A stretch of 36,801 nucleotides of DNA from positions 1 through 36,801 of IMG/VR virus record IMGVR_UViG_3300036830_000180. One strand, given 5' to 3'. This stretch comes from a virus. The notes beneath the pieces were generated by a model. That model saw only the letters and a program-made list of their open reading frames with translations, was not told where the DNA came from and searched no databases. This document shows positions 1 through 6,168 of this stretch, in pieces. The translations under genes were made by a program, and so were the position numbers. Positions within the stretch are counted from its first letter, which is position 1; the number at the start of each line of letters is the position of its first letter.

Positions 1-127
1 GGCAACAGATCGATTATCTGTTTCCCGACGTCGAGGAAAAAACCTTCGCGCTATACACCGACTTCATGCCCGGCGTCCGCATCCACGACCCTACGCGCAT
101 GATCGCAGCCATTGGTGACCAATTCGC
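1..127. repeat. Terminal direct repeat (left copy), circular-closure overlap
   Basis: The first 127 bases are identical to bases 36675-36801. The repeat sits inside an open reading frame that continues in phase across the join. An overlap of exactly 127 bases matches a common maximum k-mer length in short-read assemblers, so it is most simply an assembly overlap of a circular or circularly permuted molecule, not a biological terminal repeat. The unique genome length is then 36,674 bp. Confidence 0.95.
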
Positions 128-179
128 CCTGGAGAACTCGGCTGGTCCCATAAGCCGCTTCGAAGAAAAAGAAATTTGA
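1..179 (+). CDS. 3' part of a gene spanning the circular join, unknown function
   Basis: This is the end of the gene that starts with ATG at 36353. Joined across the circle it encodes 166 residues, with the codon phase beginning at base 3 and a TGA stop at 177-179. The visible C-terminal part is rich in acidic and aromatic residues (VEEKTFALYTDF) and ends in FEEKEI. I see no catalytic motif, membrane segment or signal peptide. It is the last gene of the early operon before the sigma-like genes, with only 41 bases to the next start. Family unknown. Confidence 0.75.
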   Translation, partial: QQIDYLFPDVEEKTFALYTDFMPGVRIHDPTRMIAAIGDQFALENSAGPISRFEEKEI

Positions 180-220
180 CTTTCCCGCCGCTGAATTGGA
201 TGTGAAATCTAGGAGTACAC

Positions 221-535
221 ATGCCTGAGAATCAGCGCGTCGTTTTGGTCGATGATAGCGCAGACATTATCCCGCTGCAGCGGCTGGCCGCTACGGCCGT
301 GTCGATATCGCGCCGGGTGCCCAGGTGGCACCCTGACGACAGCGAGGACAGTTTTCAAACCGCGTATGTCGCCGGCCTCTCGGCCGTTCGCAGCGCGCAA
401 AGACGCAACGCCCGACCGACGCAACCAATGATCTTGCGCGCGATGCGCAGGGCGGTCGGACGCCAACTATGCCGCAAACGTGCTCGTCGCTTCGCTGATA
501 AGCTCGGACGATTCTACTCAGACCGGCAGCATTGA
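221..535 (+). CDS. Sigma-like protein, N-terminal half (possible frameshifted pair)
   Basis: A 104-residue reading frame starting at ATG 221 behind a clear AGGAG (211-215). Residues 44-95 (SFQTAYVAGLSAVRS, then an Arg-rich stretch with LRAMRRAVGRQL) resemble the helical, DNA-contacting part of sigma-factor region 2. The match is by pattern only. The frame ends in a weak tail (GRFYSDRQH) that reads like out-of-frame sequence. The next frame, open from 432 to 713, carries a region-4-like helix-turn-helix. The two frames overlap and differ by +1. The simplest reading is one sigma-like gene of about 160 residues split by a frameshift, either programmed, mutational or a sequencing error. Independent translation is possible but the second half lacks a good ribosome-binding site. 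Confidence 0.5.
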   Translation: MPENQRVVLVDDSADIIPLQRLAATAVSISRRVPRWHPDDSEDSFQTAYVAGLSAVRSAQRRNARPTQPMILRAMRRAVGRQLCRKRARRFADKLGRFYSDRQH

Positions 536-713
536 TCCTTCCGAACTGCCCGGTCTTATGAGCCGCTGCGCGCTCACCGGCAAACAGAAGCTGGCCATCT
601 TCGCATTGATCGAAGGTCGCCGCGACCAATTCTGCCAGGCCCAGGGCATCACCCGCCGCGCGTTCTACTACCGCATTGCCGGTGCGATAAAACGCCTCCG
701 GGCCGCGGCGTAG
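480..713 (+). CDS. Sigma region 4-like HTH protein, C-terminal half of the split gene
   Basis: A 77-residue frame from GTG 480, with an alternative ATG at 558. Neither start has a convincing Shine-Dalgarno sequence. The C-terminal 50 residues read LTGKQKLAIFALIEGRR, then ITRRAFYYRIAGAIKRLR. This has the layout of sigma-70 region 4: a helix after LT.kQ, a turn, then a recognition helix with basic residues. In standalone sigma factors this domain binds the -35 element. The frame is open upstream to 432, so a +1 shift anywhere in 432-535 would fuse it to the region-2-like frame above. It may alternatively be a short DNA-binding regulator made by translational coupling. Confidence 0.5.
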   Translation: MLVASLISSDDSTQTGSIDPSELPGLMSRCALTGKQKLAIFALIEGRRDQFCQAQGITRRAFYYRIAGAIKRLRAAA

Positions 714-740
714 GCAAAACCTTCACTCCATCCAGGCGCC

Positions 741-755
741 GGCTATTTAACTCCA
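741..755 (+). repeat. Repeated motif GGCTATTTAACTC, copy 1
   Basis: GGCTATTTAACTCCA lies in the 84-base gap between the sigma-like frame and the membrane-protein gene at 798. The same 15-mer is at 10056-10070, a 13-base copy is at 16528-16540, and a one-mismatch copy is at 8082-8094. Copies 1 and 4 also share the upstream bases ATCCAGGC. Function unknown; a promoter element is one possibility because the core TATTTA is -10-like. Confidence 0.7.
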
Positions 756-797
756 CATCACGAGCGGTGTTTTTCTGATCTCAATTGGGGGGAATCG

Positions 798-1334
798 ATG
801 CGAAGATTTTCGGGGCTTGCGTATTTGTCGCTTGGTTTAGTGGGGCTGACATACGCATTTTTCATGGCGCTGACGGGCTGCGCGTCTCGCCTGCCGGCGA
901 GCGCGAACTTGCCCGCCTCTAAAGTGGCAAGCGCAGCCAGCCACGTCATGAAGACGCCGGCCGAGTTCAAAGCCGTGGCGACGACGATGGACGTGTTTAT
1001 CGTATTTGGGGTGGCCATCGTCTCCGCGGGTTTCTTCGTTTTCTTCGCTGCTCCGGAAGCGCATCGGTTGTCATCTGGACTACTCGGTGGCGGCGGCGCG
1101 CTCGTGGCCACGGCGCTTGTGGTTCATCTCTCTCTCTGGGCGCTGCCGCTGCTGTTTTGGGGAACGATTGGAATCGTCGCCGCCGCGGCCGTCGTGCTGG
1201 TGATTGAATTCTATCTGAAGATCAAGGCACAAAATCCGCCGACGGTGTCGGCCGCGATCGCGGACATTCCCGAAGCCGCGGCTTCGATCGGAGCGTCCAT
1301 CGCAAAGATGTGGCAGCCGGTCAGTCCCAAATAA
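798..1334 (+). CDS. Multi-spanning membrane protein with lipobox-like N-terminus; holin-like candidate
   Basis: A 178-residue protein starting at ATG 798 after a strong GGGGGGAA. Residues 5-29 form a hydrophobic signal-like segment ending in ALTGCAS, which resembles a lipobox with Cys about residue 28. Three more hydrophobic stretches follow at about 63-88 (VFIVFGVAIVSAGFFVFFAA), 92-112 and 114-138, then a soluble tail. It acts in the inner membrane. Its position next to a small membrane/coiled-coil gene at 1373 fits a lysis or membrane-associated pair, but no endolysin is recognisable nearby, so the holin assignment is only inference. It could equally be a superinfection-exclusion or unknown membrane protein. 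Confidence 0.7.
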   Translation: MRRFSGLAYLSLGLVGLTYAFFMALTGCASRLPASANLPASKVASAASHVMKTPAEFKAVATTMDVFIVFGVAIVSAGFFVFFAAPEAHRLSSGLLGGGGALVATALVVHLSLWALPLLFWGTIGIVAAAAVVLVIEFYLKIKAQNPPTVSAAIADIPEAAASIGASIAKMWQPVSPK

Positions 1335-1372
1335 TGTCCCTTCCCCGCTGATGAATAGTTTGTGAGGGGAAC

Positions 1373-1591
1373 GTGAATGAAGCGGTTTCCAAATTAGTCG
1401 AGTTCGCAGTTTCGGCGCTGGTGTCGGTCGTCGCGGCCGTGTGGCACCTGCGAGGCAAGATTGACAAAGTGAATGAACGCGTGGCCGTCGTCGAGGCGCG
1501 CCACAATGACCTGGATGGAAAGCTCAGGGAGGACATCGCCGCCATCAGGCGCGATATCGCCCTGCTCACCAGGGAAATGTTGAAACGCTGA
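1373..1591 (+). CDS. Small membrane-anchored coiled-coil protein
   Basis: A 72-residue protein starting at GTG 1373 behind GAGGGGAAC. Residues 6-24 are hydrophobic (LVEFAVSALVSVVAAVW) and form a likely membrane anchor. Residues 27-72 are heptad-like and charged (KVNERVAVVEARHNDLDG, then EDIAAIRRDIALLTREM), predicting a coiled coil. Small N-anchored coiled-coil proteins of this kind occur in phage lysis cassettes (XhlA- or spanin-like) and in the DUF2730-like family, but I cannot choose between them. It follows the membrane protein at 798 by 38 bases and is probably co-transcribed. Confidence 0.65.
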   Translation: MNEAVSKLVEFAVSALVSVVAAVWHLRGKIDKVNERVAVVEARHNDLDGKLREDIAAIRRDIALLTREMLKR

Positions 1592-1626
1592 GAACCTTTT
1601 CCCCGGCAGCTTTAGGATGAAACAAA

Positions 1627-1836
1627 ATGGATCCCGCAAAACTGGTGGAACTGCGCGAGACGATCGCGGCGCTTCATGCCGCGGGGTTTGCAAATCTGCT
1701 GGATGCGCTTGTCGAAAAAAGCTCATACACACGATGCGGCCGGGTGGCGATCGCCAAGGTGGCCAGGAACATGCAAACGTCCCGCTGGATCGCGCGCGAG
1801 CAGCTCAAATCAGCCATGGCCATCGCGGCGTTGTAG
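1627..1836 (+). CDS. Small helical protein directly upstream of the gp55-like sigma frame
   Basis: A 69-residue protein from ATG 1627. The composition is protein-like and helical: LVELRETIAALHAAGFANLL, then VAIAKVARNMQTSRWIAREQL. The second half could be a DNA-binding helix-turn-helix, though the match is weak. It ends at TAG 1834-1836, exactly where the next frame (-1 relative) becomes convincingly protein-like. It may be the N-terminal part of that sigma-like protein separated by a frameshift, or a separate small gene translationally coupled to it. I prefer this frame over the overlapping ATG 1617 frame because that one is Arg/Gly/His-rich until about 1830. Confidence 0.5.
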   Translation: MDPAKLVELRETIAALHAAGFANLLDALVEKSSYTRCGRVAIAKVARNMQTSRWIAREQLKSAMAIAAL

Positions 1837-2171
1837 AGCGCCGGTTCTTTAATCAACTCTTCACCGACACAGCCACCAACCGCGAGCCCATCATCCTCGC
1901 CCTGGTCCAGATCACCCATCTGGCGAGCAAGCTTTTTATTTTCAGGGACGAGGCCCACCGGTTGGATGCCAGGTCGACCGCGTTGCTTCATCTCATCGCT
2001 CACAGCATGGGAAAATTCGACAGCGGCCGTGGCGATGCGTTTGCATTCTTCTACGGCGCCGCGCTCAACGCCATGCGCGATCATCTGCACGGCCAAAAGA
2101 CCGCGGAGAGATTTGCCGTTCCATTGAATGATGCGATGAGCGCCGTCAGTTACACGCGGGCGCAAAGGTAA
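1734..2171 (+). CDS. gp55-like sigma factor (region 2 type), start uncertain
   Basis: The reliable part is about 1837-2171. It contains ALVQITHLASKLFIFRDEAH, then a helix, then MGKFDSGRGDAFAFFYGAAL and NAMRDHL. The pattern KFD..RG.AF.yfy..alNamRdhl is the hallmark of sigma region 2 in T4 gp55-type and related phage sigma factors, which direct host RNA polymerase to late promoters. There is no region 4, as in gp55. The only ATG/GTG/TTG starts in this frame are 1734 and 1617, and the sequence encoded before 1837 looks non-native. The true product may therefore begin in the 1627 frame and shift -1 near 1836, or use an unusual start. It precedes a small gene and a methyltransferase in the same operon. 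Confidence 0.55.
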   Translation: MRPGGDRQGGQEHANVPLDRARAAQISHGHRGVVERRFFNQLFTDTATNREPIILALVQITHLASKLFIFRDEAHRLDARSTALLHLIAHSMGKFDSGRGDAFAFFYGAALNAMRDHLHGQKTAERFAVPLNDAMSAVSYTRAQR

Positions 2172-2176
2172 AAATT

Positions 2177-2431
2177 ATGTGGAGCAAAGAGGATTTAGAA
2201 CGTCGCGACGCGGTCAAGCGGAATGAGAAAAACGCTGCCACCCGTGCTGGCAAGGTCGAACTTACCGGACGTGAAAAGCCGTATCAGCTTTCGATCGTTC
2301 GTGGTTCAACACGGCGGAATCTCGACTATTTGCAGCGCAAGGGGCTGAGCGAGGTCCGCGTCATTTCCCAGGGAAATATAGGTTTTGTGCTTCCACCTGC
2401 CGGTGGGGGAGGGGGTAAGGGTGAAAAATGA
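2177..2431 (+). CDS. Small basic protein, unknown
   Basis: An 84-residue protein from ATG 2177, six bases after the sigma-like stop. It is rich in Lys, Arg and Glu in the N-terminal half (SKEDLERRDAVKRNEKNAAT). The C-terminal half is strand-rich (YQLSIVRGSTRRNLDYLQRK, then SEVRVISQGNIGFVLPP) and ends in a Gly/Lys tail. The stop overlaps the next ATG (ATGA at 2428), so it is translationally coupled to the methyltransferase. The charge suggests nucleic-acid binding, but I recognise no family. Confidence 0.65.
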   Translation: MWSKEDLERRDAVKRNEKNAATRAGKVELTGREKPYQLSIVRGSTRRNLDYLQRKGLSEVRVISQGNIGFVLPPAGGGGGKGEK

Positions 2432-3210
2432 ATTTATCACAAACTTGCGTGGGGGGGGGGGGGGCAACCCTTTCTCTACAGCGCTGCGATTGCTTTGAAT
2501 TTTTGCGCGCTCAGCGCGATGAGTCCATCGACGCGCTGATCACCGATCCGCCGTATGGAACCATGGACGCGGCGTGGGACGTTGGCGGCTTCGACATCGA
2601 TCGATGGTGGCAGCTGGTGAAACAGAAATTGAAGCCCGCCGGCGTGGTGGTCTGCTTTGCCGCAGGAAGATTTTTGTTTCAGCTGCAGGCGTCGAATCCG
2701 CGCTGGTACCGCTATGACCTGGTGTGGGAAAAATCCGTTGCTTGTGGATTTTTGAACGCGGCTATTCAGCCGCTTCGGGCGCACGAGCAGGTTTTGGTTT
2801 TCACACCGAAGCTGAAAGCGTCGACGTACAACGCGCAGAAGATCGCGACAGGAAGAAAGGCAAGTGGAGCGCATCGCCGGCCGGCCAATCGTCGATCGAC
2901 TTTGTATCGTGGCCACGCCCACGGTTTCACCTGGGTGGATGACGGAACGCGTCATCCGGTCAGCGTGCTGCGTTTCGCATCGGTCGGAAGAAAAGATCGG
3001 TTGCATCCAACACAAAAGCCGCTGGACCTGGTCCGCTGGCTCGTTCGAACTTACAGCAACGCCGGCGACGTCGTTTGTGACACGTTCGCAGGCAGCGCGA
3101 CAACGGCCGAGGCCTGCGCGATCGAGAATCGGAATTTTGTAGGGTGTGAACGGGATCCGGGATTCTTCGAAGCGGCGACGCGGAGATTGGCGCCATACCT
3201 GGGAGGGTAG
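2428..3210 (+). CDS. DNA adenine/cytosine-N4 methyltransferase (beta class)
   Basis: A 260-residue DNA methyltransferase that transfers a methyl group from S-adenosylmethionine to an amino group in DNA. The catalytic motif DPPY is at residues 40-43. The HPTQKP signature common in phage modification methylases is near 193-199, and the SAM-binding motif DTFAGSATT is at about 218-226. This order (catalytic before SAM-binding) marks the beta group. The target-recognition segment lies between. No restriction nuclease is adjacent, so a role in protection from host restriction, or in host reprogramming, is likely. Most unusual is a run of 14 G at 2451-2464, codons 8-13, where a change of one base would abolish the frame. 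It is coupled to the preceding gene by ATGA. Confidence 0.9.
   Translation: MNLSQTCVGGGGATLSLQRCDCFEFLRAQRDESIDALITDPPYGTMDAAWDVGGFDIDRWWQLVKQKLKPAGVVVCFAAGRFLFQLQASNPRWYRYDLVWEKSVACGFLNAAIQPLRAHEQVLVFTPKLKASTYNAQKIATGRKASGAHRRPANRRSTLYRGHAHGFTWVDDGTRHPVSVLRFASVGRKDRLHPTQKPLDLVRWLVRTYSNAGDVVCDTFAGSATTAEACAIENRNFVGCERDPGFFEAATRRLAPYLGG
2451..2464 (+). repeat. Poly(G)14 tract inside the methyltransferase 5' coding region
   Basis: Fourteen consecutive G bases begin 23 bases after the ATG and encode Val-Gly-Gly-Gly-Gly-Ala in the current phase. Tracts of this length are typical hot spots for slipped-strand length change. Upstream at 2402-2421 are further G runs. Confidence 0.9.
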
Positions 3211-3213
3211 GGG

Positions 3214-3588
3214 ATGGTTCAGGATTATGAGTATAGATACATCGTTGAGAACCGCATGGCTGAACGGGGCGGCTATGCGCTTCGTCTTGAGCAACATGCG
3301 CGCCATCAGATTGGCATCAAGCTGCAGGAAATGCTGCTGAACGATCGGATTTTCACCGTCCAAATCACACGCGAAACGCGACTCGTGCAGCCCCTCGTTT
3401 TTCCGGACGTGCCTTTTCATGAGTACGACACCGAAGTGACGTTTCGAGTCAGGATCGGATGGTCGCAACACATGGAACTTGTCGTCGGTTCGCTGCCGGA
3501 TTATTCCGCGTTCAAACCGGTCCCGCTTGCGGCTTCAGCGCTGGCGGAACTCGGCCGTCGGTTCAAAAAAGCATTGTCCTGGGGGTAA
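3214..3588 (+). CDS. Hypothetical protein between methyltransferase and integrase
   Basis: A 124-residue protein from ATG 3214, three bases after the methyltransferase stop and following GGGAGGGTAGGGG. It is a mixed alpha/beta protein: DYEYRYIVENRMAERGGYAL at the N-terminus, strand-like FTVQITRETRLVQPLVFPDV and TEVTFRVRIGW in the middle, and a C-terminal basic helix (LAELGRRFKKALSWG). No catalytic motif, membrane segment or cysteine pair is evident. Four bases separate it from the integrase start. Function unknown. Confidence 0.7.
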   Translation: MVQDYEYRYIVENRMAERGGYALRLEQHARHQIGIKLQEMLLNDRIFTVQITRETRLVQPLVFPDVPFHEYDTEVTFRVRIGWSQHMELVVGSLPDYSAFKPVPLAASALAELGRRFKKALSWG

Positions 3589-3591
3589 AGG

Positions 3592-4515
3592 GTGGCGGGG
3601 GAAATCGTTCATGTTCTCGATGCTCAGCCGCTGGTGATCACCAGCGCGTACGCCGATGAGCTCGCGCGGCAAACGTCGCAGGACGATGAGTTGATTTCAA
3701 TGTGGCTCGATGGAATGAGCCGGCACACGGTCCGCGGCTACAAGCGCGCGCTGAAACAATTCCGAGACTTCGTTAAAAAGCCGCTGCGAGCCGTCACCTA
3801 TCCTGATGTTCGCGCATTTTCTGTGTCGCCGGCGATCGCTGAACTGGTCGGCAATTCACGCAAGACGGTTCTCAGCGCGATCAAGAGCCTGTTTTCCTAC
3901 GGCGCCAGGTTGAATTATTTTCTAGCCGACGTCGCTCATCCGTTGAAATTGCCAAAGCGTGAAGATGCTTTGAATGAGCGCATCCTGGATGAAGCAGAAG
4001 TGCAAGCGCTGATCGATGCCGGCGGCAACGGCCGCGATCGGCTCATCCTGGAAGTTTTTTACGTCGCCGGCGTGCGGGTCGAGGAGCTCGTGACGTTGTG
4101 TTGGAAGAATTGCCGGCCGCGGCGGGAAGGCGGACAGATCACTGTCACCGGCAAAGGCCGCAAGACCAGGTCGGTTTTACTACCGGCCGAAACATGGGCG
4201 GCGCTGCTCAACCATCGCGCCGGCGCCGGCGACGGCGAGCCCGTTTTCAAAAGCCGGCTCGGCCGACGGCTCGATGAGTCATCGGTCCTGCGAATGGTGA
4301 AGGCCGCGGCACTTCGCGCGGGGATACAAAAGCCGGTGTCGCCTCACTGGCTTCGGCACTGTCATGGCTCACATGCCCTGGATGGTGGCGCAAAGATTCA
4401 CGTTGTCCAGGCGACAATGGGTCACACCAGTATTGCCACCACATCGCAGTACCTACACGCGCGGCCGGCCGAGAGCTCATCATCGTTTATCAAGTTCAAA
4501 CGTCCGAACGCATGA
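3592..4515 (+). CDS. int: Tyrosine recombinase, XerC/D-like integrase
   Basis: A 307-residue site-specific recombinase starting at GTG 3592. Residues about 28-120 form the SAM-like N-terminal core-binding domain (HTVRGYKRALKQFRDFV). The catalytic domain shows the expected residues: Arg162 (AGVRVEEL), Lys188 (TGKGRKTR), His252 and Arg255 (PHWLRH), His278 (MGHTS) and the nucleophile Tyr287 (SQYLH). It cuts and rejoins att sites to integrate the phage. It has no arm-binding domain of the lambda type, so its architecture is that of Xer-like recombinases. The stop codon lies inside a perfect 11-bp inverted repeat (4506-4537) that could be its own core site. No excisionase was recognised. Confidence 0.92.
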   Translation: MAGEIVHVLDAQPLVITSAYADELARQTSQDDELISMWLDGMSRHTVRGYKRALKQFRDFVKKPLRAVTYPDVRAFSVSPAIAELVGNSRKTVLSAIKSLFSYGARLNYFLADVAHPLKLPKREDALNERILDEAEVQALIDAGGNGRDRLILEVFYVAGVRVEELVTLCWKNCRPRREGGQITVTGKGRKTRSVLLPAETWAALLNHRAGAGDGEPVFKSRLGRRLDESSVLRMVKAAALRAGIQKPVSPHWLRHCHGSHALDGGAKIHVVQATMGHTSIATTSQYLHARPAESSSSFIKFKRPNA

Positions 4516-4537
4516 TTACGCTTCTTATCATGCGTTC
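4506..4537. other. Candidate recombinase core site (attP/dif-like inverted repeat)
   Basis: GAACGCATGAT (4506-4516) and ATCATGCGTTC (4527-4537) are perfect 11-bp inverted arms separated by 10 bases, overlapping the integrase stop codon. Xer and other tyrosine recombinase core sites consist of two about 11-bp arms around a short central region. The spacer here is longer than the usual 6-8 bp. There is no following T run, which argues against an intrinsic terminator. Confidence 0.5.
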
Positions 4538-4552
4538 AACACCGGAGGGGCT

Positions 4553-4921
4553 GTGGACCAAGAATATCGGATCAAGCGCGGCTTCGAATTGAGATGCAAC
4601 CTCTCGCCGTGGACGCGCGGTGTGGAATTCTGTTTGTTTGACGGTCACGCTTACGCCACCGCGATCGTGATGAAGGCCGACGATGAACATGGCCGCGAGA
4701 TCAAACCGTTATTCAACTTACAGCCTGACGCGGCTCAGCAGCTGATGGATGACCTTTGGCGTGCCGGCTTACGGCCAAGCGAGGGAAGTGGCAGCGCCGG
4801 TTCATTGAAAGCAACCGAACGCCACCTCGACGACATGCGCATGCTCGTGTTTGCACTCGCGCCGTCAAAGATGCAGGCAGCGCTATCGTCGACCAGGATC
4901 ACTCCCTTCCCGAAAATCTAG
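4553..4921 (+). CDS. Conserved phage hypothetical protein
   Basis: A 122-residue protein starting at GTG 4553, three bases after a strong GGAGGGG (4544-4550). I chose this start because the upstream extension overlaps the integrase in another frame and has no such site. The N-terminal half is strand-rich (VEFCLFDGHAYATAIVMKAD). The middle carries QQLMDDLWRAGLRPSEGSGS, followed by SLKATERHLDDMRML, a combination I recall from many small phage proteins of unknown role. The C-terminal tail after FALAPSK is less conserved-looking. Function unknown; probably cytoplasmic. Confidence 0.7.
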   Translation: MDQEYRIKRGFELRCNLSPWTRGVEFCLFDGHAYATAIVMKADDEHGREIKPLFNLQPDAAQQLMDDLWRAGLRPSEGSGSAGSLKATERHLDDMRMLVFALAPSKMQAALSSTRITPFPKI

Positions 4922-4956
4922 CAACGGAATCAGCGCCGTCGAACGTACATAGTAAC

Positions 4957-5193
4957 GTGGCCGACTATCACTTTCATATCGATTTCGATGGGATCGCGGC
5001 ATTGCTTCGGCAGTTAGAGAGCGCCGGAATTCCGGCGCCTGCAGCCGCAGCGACGTTGCCGATCGCGAGGTTTGTACGGGTGGGTGGCAAGCTGACGGCG
5101 GCTGCTGCAGGGGCGGCGCCGGCGTTCTCTGTATCAATCACCAAGGGCGGGGAGACACGTGCTTTTAGCGAACACAGACCTGTCGGCGGTTGA
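4957..5193 (+). CDS. Small Ala-rich hypothetical protein
   Basis: A 78-residue frame from GTG 4957. The N-terminal part, ADYHFHIDFDGIAALLRQLE, is convincingly protein-like (strand followed by helix). A long Ala/Pro-rich middle and a strand-like VSITKGGETRAF end follow. It overlaps the 5' end of the next gene by 35 bases in another frame. No good ribosome-binding site is visible, so initiation may depend on the preceding gene. The frame is open further upstream but inside the 4553 gene. Function unknown. Confidence 0.45.
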   Translation: MADYHFHIDFDGIAALLRQLESAGIPAPAAAATLPIARFVRVGGKLTAAAAGAAPAFSVSITKGGETRAFSEHRPVGG

Positions 5194-5488
5194 CGACGCA
5201 TTTGAAGCCGTCGACACGCGCGAGTTCATCACAACGCGAATGGCGCAGCTCACCACGAAGCAGCGGCTAGTGGTGACGCGCCTGCTGGCGGGTGACGCGC
5301 TTGGATCGATTGCTCATCGTGAAGGCGTGAGCAAGAAGGCAATCTGTCACAGGTTGCGTGCGGCATTGCAGCGGATGCGACAAGACGGCGGGGGTGAGGG
5401 GGCGGGGGTAGGTTCTTTGGCGGTTCGCGCACGCAACGGTTGCCCTAGCGATTTGCGCGCGCGATCTTCAACCCAAAAAATTAACTGA
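5159..5488 (+). CDS. Sigma region 4-like HTH regulator
   Basis: A 109-residue protein from GTG 5159 with GGGGAG just upstream. Residues 24-75 (RMAQLTTKQRLVVTRLLAGD, then IAHREGVSKKAICHRLRAAL, then QRMRQ) match the sigma-70 region 4 or LuxR-type helix-turn-helix layout, with a recognition helix at SKKAICHRL. There is no region 2. After residue 78 the sequence becomes Gly/Ala/Arg-rich and probably disordered. It sits immediately upstream of the packaging genes, as do late-gene activators of many temperate phages, so control of late transcription is a reasonable inference. It may work with the region-2-like protein encoded near 1.8-2.2 kb. Confidence 0.65.
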   Translation: MLLANTDLSAVDDAFEAVDTREFITTRMAQLTTKQRLVVTRLLAGDALGSIAHREGVSKKAICHRLRAALQRMRQDGGGEGAGVGSLAVRARNGCPSDLRARSSTQKIN

Positions 5489-5500
5489 CCATTCTTTCCT

Positions 5501-5713
5501 ATGCCTCCGGACCTGGCATTCCTGGCAATGTTTGGCGACTACATCGGTGATCTCACCTGTGCCGGCTGGGGGTTCTTTCTCGAATCTAACACCGGCGTCT
5601 TGTGGCAGCTGACCTGGTCACAGTTTCGGACCGCGCATCAGCGCATCGACCTGGCTCCGGAACGTTTTGAAGGCTGGCGATTGATCGCGCTGAGGCCACC
5701 AGACCATGCGTGA
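5501..5713 (+). CDS. Small hypothetical protein before the small terminase
   Basis: A 70-residue protein from ATG 5501. It is rich in aromatic residues (GDYIGDLTCAGWGFFLESNT, then LWQLTWSQFR) and ends with FEGWRLIALRPPDHA. The ribosome-binding site is weak (TTTCCT). The stop overlaps the start of the terminase small subunit by eight bases, consistent with coupling. It might be an HNH- or packaging-associated accessory, but no motif supports this. Function unknown. Confidence 0.5.
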   Translation: MPPDLAFLAMFGDYIGDLTCAGWGFFLESNTGVLWQLTWSQFRTAHQRIDLAPERFEGWRLIALRPPDHA

Positions 5714-6167
5714 CAAAACCACCGAAGAAACGTGCGAAGAGTTTGAGGTTGACGAATCCACCATCAAGCGCTGGATCGAACGCGGGTTGCCGTGCGATCG
5801 CGAAGGCCGCGGCGTGCCGCGGCTGTTTGATTTTGCGGAAGTGGCGGCATGGAAGATTCAGAACAATGTCACCGGCGAGGCTGGCCGGCCAGCAGAGACG
5901 GACGACGCGCTCAAGGCCGCTAAGACCCGCAAGGAATTGGCTCTTGCGGAGAAGCATGAAATTGAGCTCGCGCGGGTCAAGGGGTTGCTGGTCGACAAAG
6001 CGGTTGTCGAGTCGGCGAACATTCAAAAGTTCACCGTGATCCGCAACAAGTTCCTGGGCCTGGCGGCATCGATCGCGCCAATGCTCGAGGGCCAGGACCC
6101 GGCGTCGATCGAAGTGCTACTGGATCAGCGCATACGGGAAATTCTGGAGGAACTGAGCAGGACCTGA
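5706..6167 (+). CDS. terS: Terminase small subunit, Nu1-like
   Basis: A 153-residue protein from ATG 5706. Residues 4-50 form a MerR/Nu1-type winged helix (TCEEFEVDESTIKRWIERGL, then GVPRLFDFAEVAAW) that would bind the packaging site. Residues 65-105 are a long charged helix (KTRKELALAEKHEIELARVK), as in Nu1 proteins, where it mediates assembly and contact with the large subunit. It is followed one base later by the large terminase. Lambda-type terminases of this pair cut at cos sites, but no cos site could be identified by eye. Confidence 0.85.
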   Translation: MRDKTTEETCEEFEVDESTIKRWIERGLPCDREGRGVPRLFDFAEVAAWKIQNNVTGEAGRPAETDDALKAAKTRKELALAEKHEIELARVKGLLVDKAVVESANIQKFTVIRNKFLGLAASIAPMLEGQDPASIEVLLDQRIREILEELSRT

Positions 6168-6168
6168 A

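Noticed and set aside
1617-1836. N-terminal part of the ATG 1617 frame as the start of the sigma-like protein
   Set aside because: Its product is Gly/Arg/His-rich and reads as out of frame compared with the 1627 frame in the same interval.
2476-3471. 331-residue minus-strand frame opposite the methyltransferase
   Set aside because: The + strand carries DPPY, HPTQKP and the SAM motif; the minus frame has no family pattern.
5400-5706. Search for a cos site near the terminase genes
   Set aside because: No convincing pair of symmetric nick sites or small-subunit binding repeats could be seen by eye; not called.
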